The translations under genes were made by a program, and so were the position numbers. This document shows, piece by piece, positions 7,549-16,200 of a stretch of DNA of 64,000 nucleotides. The notes under the pieces are model-generated. The model was not told where the DNA came from. It did not search any database and saw only the letters and a program-made list of their open reading frames with translations. The stretch is from Haladaptatus salinisoli (GTDB lineage Archaea > Halobacteriota > Halobacteria > Halobacteriales > Haladaptataceae). The stretch lies in the NCBI RefSeq assembly GCF_020614375.1, contig NZ_CP085333.1, positions 1 through 64,000 on the forward strand, in the 5' to 3' direction. Numbering within the stretch: position 1 is the stretch's first letter; every line of letters begins with the position of its first letter.

Positions 7549-8094
7549 ATGGACGACCACGTGCCTAGAGTTTCAGCTATCACGAATAGAGAGGAGATTC
7601 CGGAAGGCCACCGTCACAATTTCGACCTCATTGAAGAGAGTCGAGGGCAGGTAAGCGGGCCATTTGCCGTCCTCCTGAATAGTCCAGAAGTCGGTGGGAG
7701 GGTCGGTCATCTTGGGACGTACATTCGCTTCGAGAGTCAACTGTCTGACCAGGAGCGAGAGCTGGCGATCCTTACGACCGCGAGAGAGTTCGACTGCGCC
7801 TACGAGTGGGCAGTCCACGAACCGCTCGCTCGTGAAGCGGGTGTTCGAGACGAGGCTCTCGAGATTGTGACTGACCGACGAAGCGTCGATACCCTGACTG
7901 TAACGGAGGCTATAATCGTCCGATACGGACGGGTACTGCTTCGAGATCACGAGGTTCCAGACACCCTCTTCCACACGGCGAAAGACCATTTCGGCGTCCA
8001 GGGAATAACCGACTTGACCGCAACGATCGGCTATTACAGCCTGCTCGCCTGCGTACTCAATGCATTCGATGTAACCCCCGACGAAGGAACGTAG
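7549..8094 (+). CDS. carboxymuconolactone decarboxylase (AhpD-like) family protein, 181 aa
   Basis: An all-helical CMD-family protein. The signature helix is LAILTTAREFDCAYEWAVHE, with Glu80, Cys83 and His90 in the E-x2-C-x-YEW-x2-H arrangement, followed by AREAGV. One Cys is present where AhpD-type reductases have a CxxC pair, so it is nearer to the decarboxylase/dehydrohalogenase-like group than to peroxidase reductases. The substrate cannot be told. The ATG at 7549 (MDDHVPRVSA) is preferred to one 90 bp upstream, whose extra residues are basic and unlike the family. It stands alone on the plus strand, facing a convergent gene. Confidence 0.78.
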   Translation: MDDHVPRVSAITNREEIPEGHRHNFDLIEESRGQVSGPFAVLLNSPEVGGRVGHLGTYIRFESQLSDQERELAILTTAREFDCAYEWAVHEPLAREAGVRDEALEIVTDRRSVDTLTVTEAIIVRYGRVLLRDHEVPDTLFHTAKDHFGVQGITDLTATIGYYSLLACVLNAFDVTPDEGT

Positions 8095-8157
8095 CGTTGG
8101 CACGAACTACGTCGATCCCAGACCCATCGTCTCTCGATTCGGTCAGTAGGAGTGGTC

Positions 8158-8649
8158 TTAGTAGTGGACATCTGCCGGGATGATCCACACCTGTTCGTCG
8201 GCATTAAGTACGTGCTCAAGGTGGTCACGATTGCGAATCGCGTCGCCGAATTCGGTGTACAGGTAGAGCGATGGGCCACGATATGCGCCAAGATTGTAAC
8301 AGGCGTGGCGGGCGAGATCTTTGTCGTGCATGAGTTCCTCATCACTGAACTCGGTGACCGCCGTTCTTACCCGCTCGAGATTCCGTTCGAACTCTTGCCT
8401 GGTTGCCTCCCAGCCACGTTCTAAGAGTTTTTCACCGTCGTCCGAGTCCACTGGTGCGACGACCGGAAGCTCGCCCCACCGGGCCTTGCCCGCGACGGAC
8501 GACCGCTCGTCATCGAACATCACATAGTAATCAAAGATGGCAGTATTGTCGGGACCAGCGCCGACGAGCCGGTCGAATGCTGATTTTCCGCATGCGAGTG
8601 CGGTGTCTTCAGTCGATGCTTCTACGAGTGCGTAAATTATCTGGTGCAT
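8158..8649 (-). CDS. conserved haloarchaeal hypothetical protein, 163 aa
   Basis: The protein begins MHQIIYALVEASTEDTAL and contains FDYYVMFDDERSSVAG and KARWGELPV, then long helices and a C-terminal SLYLYTEFGDAI stretch. I recognise this as a recurring haloarchaeal family of about 160 residues (I recall DUF7995) with no known function. A GAGGTGA ribosome binding site precedes the ATG at 8649. The longer frame to 8826 adds residues of a different character. An N-terminal ferredoxin-like strand-helix is plausible but unproven. Confidence 0.65.
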   Translation of the reverse strand: MHQIIYALVEASTEDTALACGKSAFDRLVGAGPDNTAIFDYYVMFDDERSSVAGKARWGELPVVAPVDSDDGEKLLERGWEATRQEFERNLERVRTAVTEFSDEELMHDKDLARHACYNLGAYRGPSLYLYTEFGDAIRNRDHLEHVLNADEQVWIIPADVHY

Positions 8650-8777
8650 TTTGGTCACCTCGCCGACGAATTGATCCGACACAACTCTATCATCCAACAC
8701 CTCATTCTGCGCCGGCACCCATCGCCGGCGCCAATAAAATCCTCCTGCAAGAAGCGCAGATTCACACAGGATTTGCA

Positions 8778-9215
8778 CTACTCTTCCGGGAGATCGCGAC
8801 GCCCGGATCGGACACAAGGCCAACACGGAAATCCACCAAGCCCAGCACAGTCACAGTCCTCCGGCTGGTCACTATCGCTGTCTTCTACATGAGTTTCAGG
8901 TTTGTTCTCAATTTGTGTCCCGCCGTCTGCAACGAGGGAGTGGTCTGTTGCCGCTTGCAGGAGTGGCGTTCGAATTGCGACGCCAACGCGGTGTTTGCAT
9001 GCACCGTCGTACCGTGCATCAGCAGGACACTCACAGGCAATCGGTATTCCATTGTGAACAGTAACGAGATATTCGTGATCCGCTGGTTTTGTGTGACTGG
9101 TATTCCGAACACGAACACCCCTCGTTGTGAGTGAAAATTCGAAGGCTTCGTACTGGGCGCGCTTTGCAACTCGTTTCGTGAACGTCAGCTGGGATAGGAC
9201 GTTGTTACTGGACAT
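8778..9215 (-). CDS. SWIM zinc-finger protein, 145 aa
   Basis: A SWIM finger is visible: Cys61-x-Cys63 in ACECPAD, then Cys73-x-His75 in GACKHRVGVAI. A second Cys cluster near the C-terminus (DCDCAGLGGFPCWPC) is characteristic of the small haloarchaeal SWIM proteins. The middle of the chain is acidic. SWIM fingers bind DNA or protein; this family is scattered across haloarchaeal accessory DNA, and its role is not established. The ATG at 9215 (MSSNNVLSQL) is preferred over a TTG 54 bp upstream. It sits 128 bp upstream of, and on the same strand as, the gene at 8158-8649. Confidence 0.75.
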   Translation of the reverse strand: MSSNNVLSQLTFTKRVAKRAQYEAFEFSLTTRGVRVRNTSHTKPADHEYLVTVHNGIPIACECPADARYDGACKHRVGVAIRTPLLQAATDHSLVADGGTQIENKPETHVEDSDSDQPEDCDCAGLGGFPCWPCVRSGRRDLPEE

Positions 9216-9358
9216 ACTCGCTCCACGAGGCACGCAGTGTGCCCCGCACCCCTTGGGGGCAGAAAACAATGTCTCTAAGAGTCATATCTCTCTCCTCATC
9301 GTTGGAAGCTCATCGAGTGACATAACGCTTATTATACCTTGTTGCATAGAATCGAACG

Positions 9359-10039
9359 ATGATTGACGAGGAGCAACGAGGTATAAGGGCATGTATCCAA
9401 ATTCATCCAGGCGACGAGTCCAGGATTTTCCGACTCGGCGCCGCTGACGACATTCTCCGCATATTGATTGATGCTCATGAGACAGAATTCACGCTAAAAG
9501 AACTTGGTCGAGAAACCGACTATTCCCGATCAACCGTCTGGCGAGCACTTGAGTTGCTCACTGAGTTGGATATCATTCAGATCCGAGAGACCACACAGCG
9601 AAAGTACGTTTCCATCGATACAGAGCATATAGAGAAGGCAGATCCCATCCTCGCCATCGAACAACCAGAGTTTCATCAACCGGTTCGGACGTATGTTCAG
9701 CGGATCCAAGACGCTCTCGATGACACTGATGAGGTCCAGGACATCATTGGCGTCCTTGTGTTTGGAAGCGTTGCACGGGGCAAAGCAGATCGGAAGAGCG
9801 ACATCGATCTCTTCGTCCTCGTCGAGGGGGATCGAACTGTCGCTCGACGAATCGTCACAGAGGTTGCTGCTGAGCTGGGAGACGAACAATTCGACGGTGA
9901 TCGCTACGAGTTTGAATCGTATGTCGAATCCGTAGAGAGCACACTGCGTGCCCGCACGAAACTCCGAGAGATCTTCCGTGAGGGAATTACCGTCCACGGC
10001 GGGAATGAATTCCAGCAAGTCAGAAAGGAATTCGAATAA
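9359..10039 (+). CDS. winged-helix plus MNT-type nucleotidyltransferase, 226 aa
   Basis: Residues 28-90 form a winged helix (TLKELGRETDYSRSTVWRAL). Residues 125-205 form a minimal nucleotidyltransferase with Gly136-Ser137 in GSVARGKADRKSDID and Asp148/Asp150 as metal ligands. MNT proteins usually pair with a HEPN protein, where the MNT AMPylates or otherwise silences the HEPN ribonuclease. No HEPN gene follows here: 370 bp of non-coding DNA and then a convergent gene come next. It may be an orphan antitoxin or a DNA-binding regulator. The ATG fits the domain boundary. Confidence 0.8.
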   Translation: MIDEEQRGIRACIQIHPGDESRIFRLGAADDILRILIDAHETEFTLKELGRETDYSRSTVWRALELLTELDIIQIRETTQRKYVSIDTEHIEKADPILAIEQPEFHQPVRTYVQRIQDALDDTDEVQDIIGVLVFGSVARGKADRKSDIDLFVLVEGDRTVARRIVTEVAAELGDEQFDGDRYEFESYVESVESTLRARTKLREIFREGITVHGGNEFQQVRKEFE

Positions 10040-10412
10040 TTGTAGTCCTACCCAGATATTTGATTAACAGGTGTTTTGGCACAAAAGGGGAGTATCAACG
10101 CCACCGATGGAGGATGGCGACTCTCAAACTTCCCTAGCTGGACGACAATCTCCGATAACACACCGCGCATCCCACTACGCGGTGGTACGTCGCCCACTAG
10201 GGTGGATGGGTTCAAGGAATAAAGATATTGTCCGCTTAGCTTCCATTCATTTGGCTTACTAGGGAAGAAACGCAGCATCGGATATAACCCAGGAACTTTG
10301 ATAACGTCGGTCGTGGCTGCGCGCGCAGCGACGCGAGCACGGAGCGGAGGGTGGGGCGGCGGGGGCTGGGTTGGTCCGGCACACAATAAAAAAAGAAATC
10401 CACGCTACCGGA
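10040..10412. other. non-coding gap with G-quadruplex motif
   Basis: No gene is supported. Four G-runs at 10349-10351, 10353-10356, 10361-10365 and 10368-10370, with loops of 1, 4 and 2 bases, make a canonical G-quadruplex motif on the plus strand. It lies about 45 bp beyond the stop of the minus-strand RPA-like gene. A short GC-rich patch contrasts with the AT-rich sequence around it. Confidence 0.45.
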
Positions 10413-11270
10413 CTATTCCCACCAGCGACCCCGTTCGGGGACATGGATACCGCTCCACCCAGTCACTGCCACCGAGACACGTCCCTCATACCAATTCTTC
10501 GCGACTGACCGCAACTGCACGGTTTCACCCTCACGAACCATCGTCTTCTGTGACGCTCGCCACACGGTGAATTTGACACGACCACTGTCGTCTTCGATCA
10601 GTCCAACTTGCTGGATCTTCGGACTGCCAGGTGTCCACAGCTGGGTAACTTGTCCCTCGATGCTCACTTCCTTTCGATTCACATCCTGTACATCCGCAAT
10701 CGGAATCACCTGCCCGGGGGCTGTCCGCAATTCCTCGTACACACCCACAACCGCACTCATCACACCTGTCCCATCCACGACGCGTTCAGCTAACCGCCGA
10801 CTGATCGCTGCTCGCGACCACCCATCGAGCTTCTCCGCTAACCGCATCGCTTGCTTGTTCACCGCTGCTAACTGCTCTTGAGCCAACTCCTCACGAGGAT
10901 CTCCTCTCTCCGGGTCACACCACGGATCCACACTCGCCGCCCGCTCCTGGAACGCACAGCGCCACTCTCGACTCACTGCTTTCGATACTCGCCGACACTG
11001 CACTTCTCGCTTTGAATCTTGGGATCGATCCCACCGTTCTCGCGTTCGTGTGATTTCCGTCTCTCGTGCCACCAATCGCTCTTCTGCCGCTAACGTCAGT
11101 CCACGCCCAATCCCATCCGGATAATTTGTATCGACTTTCCCTTGGATCGTCTGCTCAACTGACGGCCGCAGCTCAGGTGTCTCCTCAACACTCTCGATTT
11201 CTGCTTCGTCACATTCAATCGCCTGTTCATCAACCGAAACTATTTGACCGATCGTGTGTTTACTACTCAT
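10413..11270 (-). CDS. RPA-like single-strand DNA-binding protein, 285 aa
   Basis: The N-terminal about 60 residues are acidic and probably disordered, followed by a charged helical part (LAAEERLVARETEITRTR) and a helical domain (LDGWSRAAISRRLAE). A C-terminal OB-fold follows (VNRKEVSIEGQVTQLW, VGLIEDDSGRVKFTVW, KNWYEGRVSVAVTGWSG). The end GRWWE is shared with the shorter copy at 4090-4629. Proteins of this build occur on haloarchaeal plasmids and are related to replication factor A; they probably protect single-stranded DNA in replication or transfer. It is transcribed away from the Mre11/Rad50-like pair, with a GC-rich intergenic region between. Confidence 0.78.
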   Translation of the reverse strand: MSSKHTIGQIVSVDEQAIECDEAEIESVEETPELRPSVEQTIQGKVDTNYPDGIGRGLTLAAEERLVARETEITRTRERWDRSQDSKREVQCRRVSKAVSREWRCAFQERAASVDPWCDPERGDPREELAQEQLAAVNKQAMRLAEKLDGWSRAAISRRLAERVVDGTGVMSAVVGVYEELRTAPGQVIPIADVQDVNRKEVSIEGQVTQLWTPGSPKIQQVGLIEDDSGRVKFTVWRASQKTMVREGETVQLRSVAKNWYEGRVSVAVTGWSGIHVPERGRWWE

Positions 11271-11670
11271 TGGATTACAACTCCGAAGGCGCGTCCACTA
11301 CCGCGTCTTTTCCGACACTCGCCACTACACGAGTCACATCTTTCCACTGCACAACTCATCCGTCACCTCCGCGCGCTCGCTTGCGCCTTCGCGAGCGTCC
11401 CTTGGGCGCGAAGCGAGCGCGCCATAGAGGGATACACAAACGAGCACGCGCGCCGTCCCGGTCGGGCCGAGTGGCCAGCGGAGTTAGTCTGTCGCCGAAC
11501 GGAGTGAGGGCAGTTCCGAGCACCGACGGCGCGCAGGAACCGACCGACTAACCCGATGGCGGTCCGGGAGGGAGCGAACGACGGCCCGGCCGAAGTGGAC
11601 GGCGAGCGGGCGTACACTGCGCACACACAGAGACGACATCGCGAAAAGTAGACCGACCAGTCCACAGGGC

Positions 11671-11794
11671 GGGATTGAAAGGGGCCGTCCGCTCGCGTTA
11701 GCCGTGGTCGTCTCGGTGACCTCTATCGCAGAGCGGGCGGTGCGGAGAGAGTCGCGATATGTTGCCGAGCGGCCGCGAGCGGACGGGGGCTTTC
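11671..11794. ncRNA. structured inverted-repeat element, copy B
   Basis: GAAAG (11677-11681) pairs with CTTTC (11790-11794). GGG (11682-11684) faces GGG (11787-11789) as a symmetric internal loop. CCGTCCGCTCGCG (11685-11697) pairs perfectly over 13 bp with CGCGAGCGGACGG (11774-11786). The 76-base interior is unrelated to that of copy A at 7152-7258. RNA or DNA function is unknown, and the type label is provisional. Confidence 0.5.
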
Positions 11795-11871
11795 GACGTC
11801 ATCACGGTGCACCACTCCTTTTTCTCCCCGCAGAACTCCTCAAAACCGAAGACACTACGAGCCATCTACAA

Positions 11872-11880
11872 TTTTATATA
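11872..11880 (+). promoter_or_regulatory. TATA box of the Mre11-like operon
   Basis: TTTTATATA lies 37-45 bp before the ATG at 11917 in a local AT-rich patch that follows a GC-rich stretch. A start site about 25 bp downstream would leave a short leader. It supports the ATG at 11917 over in-frame starts further upstream. Confidence 0.5.
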
Positions 11881-11916
11881 GTGTTAATACAATATCTCAT
11901 CCAGAAATGTGTCAGC

Positions 11917-13218
11917 ATGAGCGATGATGATATTACCATTCTTTGTACCGGCGACCTTCATCTAGGCCGCCATCCCAGTCGGATTCCCGAGCGATTAGGT
12001 GGCCCGGAATTTTCTCCGAAAGCCGTTTGGCGTAAAACGGTCCAACGAGCCATCGACCGTGACGTTGACGCGGTTGTTGTCACTGGTGATGTCGCTGACC
12101 GGGAGAACCGATACTTCGAAGCATACGGCGCCTTTGAGGACGGTGCTATCCGCCTCGATGAGGCCGAAATTCCGACGATTACTATTGCTGGAAACCACGA
12201 CTTCGACGTGTTACCACGGATTGTGAAGGACTTAGACCTCGAAAATCTCCATTTGCTCGGTGAAAACGGAACGTGGGAACGGTGGTCACTCGAACGGGAG
12301 GGCGACCCCATCGTGAATTTTGATGGCTGGTCGTTCCCGGACGAACACGTATACGACTCTCCGTTTGACGAATACAACCTACCCGAGGGGGACATTCCCT
12401 GTATTGGCGTCCTTCACGCAGAGTTAGATTCCCGTGGGAGTCAGTACGCCCCGGTCCAATCGAGCGAGCTTCGAAACACCCACGCGATTGCGTGGTTGCT
12501 CGGCCATATTCACAGTCCAGGCATTCGGATCGACTCTGACCCAGTAACACTCTACCCAGGATCACCACAGGCGTTAGACCCTGGCGAATCCGGTAGGCAT
12601 GGCCCGTGGATACTCACCGTAGATGCTGACGGGGCTATCGCGCACGAACAGATTCCTTTGGCGAGCGTCCGATACGACCAACTCAAGGTAGACGTAACTG
12701 GCGTGAATGACCCACAGGCTGTTGCACCACTGCTATCGGATGAAATCCACGACTACATCCAGTCCTCGTCCAGTGTCGGAGCCCTGGACCTCTTCCTCGC
12801 CCGAGTTTGCCTCACTGGCCGAACGAATGCACATACAGCCCTCACCGAGCAACGCCAGACGATACGAGAGCAACTCGGAACCAAAACCGGTTCTGTCGAC
12901 GTTCGCATCGAATCAATCGACATCGAGACTCAGCCTGAAGTCGATCTCAAAACGCGAGCAGAAGGCGACGACGCACTCGCGTACGTAGCGAACCTACTGT
13001 TGGAACTCGAAAATGGAGCACCGAGTGACGAATACGAGCCACTCATAAAGAACTCGCTGGACGCGATGCGCCAGACACACCGAACGAACGCGTACAACAT
13101 CCTTCGGCGAGAATCAGACATCGACCAACCAAATCGGGACGATGCTGTTTCAGTACTCAAACGGGAGGCCCAAGTCTTACTTGATACATTAGTGAATCAG
13201 AAGGAGGCCGAACGATGA
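11917..13218 (+). CDS. Mre11/SbcD/YhaO-like metallophosphoesterase, 433 aa
   Basis: Calcineurin-like phosphoesterase motifs appear in order: GDLHLGR (residues 12-18), GDVADREN (57-64), GNHD (92-95), VLHAEL (165-170) and GHIH (196-199), then a YPGSPQALDPGE capping turn. All metal ligands expected of an Mre11-type nuclease are present. The C-terminal 200 residues replace the usual Mre11 capping and Rad50-binding region with a helical extension. The gene overlaps the following ATPase gene by 4 bp (ATGA), so the two products should form a complex. An upstream in-frame start at 11704 would add a basic tail absent from the family and is rejected. Confidence 0.88.
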   Translation: MSDDDITILCTGDLHLGRHPSRIPERLGGPEFSPKAVWRKTVQRAIDRDVDAVVVTGDVADRENRYFEAYGAFEDGAIRLDEAEIPTITIAGNHDFDVLPRIVKDLDLENLHLLGENGTWERWSLEREGDPIVNFDGWSFPDEHVYDSPFDEYNLPEGDIPCIGVLHAELDSRGSQYAPVQSSELRNTHAIAWLLGHIHSPGIRIDSDPVTLYPGSPQALDPGESGRHGPWILTVDADGAIAHEQIPLASVRYDQLKVDVTGVNDPQAVAPLLSDEIHDYIQSSSSVGALDLFLARVCLTGRTNAHTALTEQRQTIREQLGTKTGSVDVRIESIDIETQPEVDLKTRAEGDDALAYVANLLLELENGAPSDEYEPLIKNSLDAMRQTHRTNAYNILRRESDIDQPNRDDAVSVLKREAQVLLDTLVNQKEAER

Positions 13219-16200
13219 CGGACGACCCAATCGGCGTCGAAGAGCTGACCATTCGCCGGGCACCTGGCTTTGAATCCGAGGGATTCGCTGTTGAGGACAT
13301 CTGTTCAGGGATCAATATCGTCCACGGCCCGAATGCGACCGGAAAAACGACGGTCGCCAAGTCGATAGAGCGGTTATTTTGGCCAGAGGCCACCGAGGGC
13401 CATGCCGAACTTGTCGCCCGTCTCTCAGTCAATGGAGATGCGTGGCGAGTAGAGTTGAACGGCAGTCGTACAAGCTATCAGCAGGATGGAAAGGATGTCA
13501 ATCGGCCGAATCTACCGCCTGTCGACCAACGCGATCGCTACCGACTCTCGCTTCACACCCTCCTCCAGCAAGAAACCCGAAACGCGACCTTTGCCGAGAC
13601 TATCGAGCGGGAATCCGCTGGCGGGTATGACCTCGCTGACGCACGCGACGAACTCGGATACGCCGACTCCACAATCACCCGTGGGAAAGGGGTTGTCAAG
13701 GATGCCGAACAGGCCGTTGAGGACCTGCGTGACGCACAAAGCAACGTTAGCACGTTACGACGGAAGCAAGATCAACTTGCGAGACTTCGTGACGATCTTG
13801 AGGACGCCAGACGAGCCAAGGAGCGAGTCGAGCTGCTTGAACAGGCGATCAGTTACGTCGAGGCTCGGGACAAGCTCGAAGCCGCCGAAGCAGAACTGGA
13901 GGCGTTTCCTGAGGTATTGGAGCGCGTCAACGGTGATGAAGCCGATGAGGTTGTGAAGCTCGAAGAGCAGCTTCAGGAGTGGACAGAGAAGAAAACCAAG
14001 GCGGAAGATGCCAAAGACGAAGCTGAGCAGGAACTCGAAGACGCTGGCCTCTCAGAGGATGGTCTCCCCGATGGGAGGCTCCAACAGCTGAAAGGGCTCC
14101 AAGATAAATTGGAGTCGTTCGAGACCCGATCAGATAGCCTCAAAAGCGAACTCACCGGTGCAAAAGGTAAGAGGGCTAATGCGCGCAACGACATCCCGCT
14201 CGACGTCACCAAGAATGACTTGAGTGAACTTGACCCGGTGAGTTGGAAAGATGTCTCGAAGTTCGCTCGGAAGGCAGAAGAAGTACGAGCGAAACGGGAG
14301 TCTCGGACGGCTGTCGAAGAACTACTCGAAAACGACGAAGAGCACGAACAGGACCTTCAAACGCTGCAACGAGGGAGTCAGTTCCTTGAGGAATGGTTGG
14401 CAACGGCCTCACCGAGTGCTTCGAACGGGGGTGACGCGGCATTCAGGGTTGCTCTCGTTTCTGCTGCACTACTCTCGGCGGCAGGTCTCGCACTCGGAGT
14501 GCTAGTCAATCCTGTCCTCTTAGTGACGCTCCTTGCTGCTGCTGGCGTGCTCCTGTATGGTCATCGATCTCGTACGTCGACTGATGAGGAGAGTGATCCG
14601 CGGAAGCCACATCGCGACTCCTTCGAGCAGACGAGGTTGGGGGTACCGGATTCGTGGACGGTAGATGGAGTGCGAGCCCGCCTCACTGAACTCAACGACT
14701 CGATTGCACAGCAGCAACCCGCAGTGGAACGCGACCAACGACGTGAAGCTCTCACAGCGAACGGAGACCAACTTGAAGAAGACAAGCAGTCACTCGAAGC
14801 GACGCGGGCAAAACTACGTGAGAGCTTGGGTGCGGCCCCGGACACGACCGACGTCGAACTCACCGTAATTACGAAACGGGTGCTGGAGTGGCAGAAGGCC
14901 CACGACGAGGTAGTGAGACTCCAAGACGAACTTGATGCTGTCGAGGAACAACTCGATTCGGCGAAGAACGAACTTCAATCGAAAGTACAGCCGTACGGGT
15001 ACGAGGATGTCGAGAGTGCGCCAGCCGCAAAAGAAGCTATCCGGAATCTTGAACAGCGGAACAGTCAGCACGAGACTGCACAAAGCGACCTTGAACGCGC
15101 CAAGCAAACGATATCAGAGGCCAATGAAAAAGTCGAGGAGCTACGCTCGGACCGAGATCAGATTTTTACTACGCTCGACCTCGCTCCGGGAGACCACGAC
15201 GAACTGCAAGCTCTCTGTGAGCAGATTGAGGACTTCGAAGACGCAAAGACCACGGTCGAAACAGCGAGCGCTCTCGCAGAAAACGAGGCAGGAAAGCTCG
15301 AGAACCTCCCAGGGTACGAGCATGACCTCAAAGAGCGAGCCATTCCCGAGCTCAGAGAGGAACAACGTCAAGCAGAAGAGACAGCGGCAGGCTACGACGA
15401 CACTCAGACCAAAATCACTGAGATAGAGACGAGAATAGACGACGCAAAGACTGACGATACGGTCGAGAACGCGATCACCGAGAAAGAACGAGCGTTGGAC
15501 GCTCTTCAAGAGCAATTCGACGACGATTATTCTTCGACAGTCGGTGATGTGCTCGTCGACCACGTTCAGGAGACGACGATGGACGCGAGCAGACCGGCGG
15601 TGTTTCAACGTGCTCGGGAAATCCTAACGACGATTACAGGGGGGCGCTATCGGTTGGATCTCGCCGAGGAAGAGACGACGTTCCGAGCCTTCGACACGGC
15701 TAAACAGAAGGGGTTTGCACTGGACGAACTTTCCAGTGCGACTCGGGTGCAGGTGCTGCTGGCCGTCCGAATTGCGTTCATCGAACAACAAGAGCAGGGC
15801 ATCAAGCTCCCGCTCTTGCTCGATGAGACATTAGCGAATACCGACGACCACAGGGCCACTGTGATTATCGAGTCGATGATAGAGCTTGCCCGGGACGGTC
15901 GACAGGTATTCTATTTCACCGCACAAGGCGATGAGGTGGCAAAGTGGCTCAATGCACTGGAAGAGACAGCGACCATCGACCACAACGTAACCGACTTGGC
16001 AAACGCACGGGGACTCGAGAAAGCGGTCCAAATTCCGGACGTAGACGGCGGGGTCACCCTGACGCCTGACCTCCCCAGTCCTGATGCCCACGACCACGCC
16101 ACATATAGAGACGCGCTCGGCGTGGAACCGTTCGATCCCCATCAGGGGGTTGGCACAGCACACCTCTGGTACGTCGTTGAGGACGTCGAGTTGTTACACC

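Larger units (their letters stand above)
11271..11916. other. divergent intergenic region, GC-rich
   Basis: It separates the RPA-like gene (minus) from the Mre11-like gene (plus). Bases 11360-11830 are clearly GC-richer than the flanks. They hold the inverted-repeat element at 11671-11794 but no supported gene; open frames here encode basic Arg-rich peptides typical of shadows in GC-rich DNA. AT-rich promoter sequence begins only near 11860. Confidence 0.45.

Noticed and set aside
11704-11916. N-terminal extension of the Mre11-like protein
   Set aside because: The added 71 residues are basic and overlap the inverted-repeat element. A TATA box and the ATG at 11917 before GDLHLGR give a better start.
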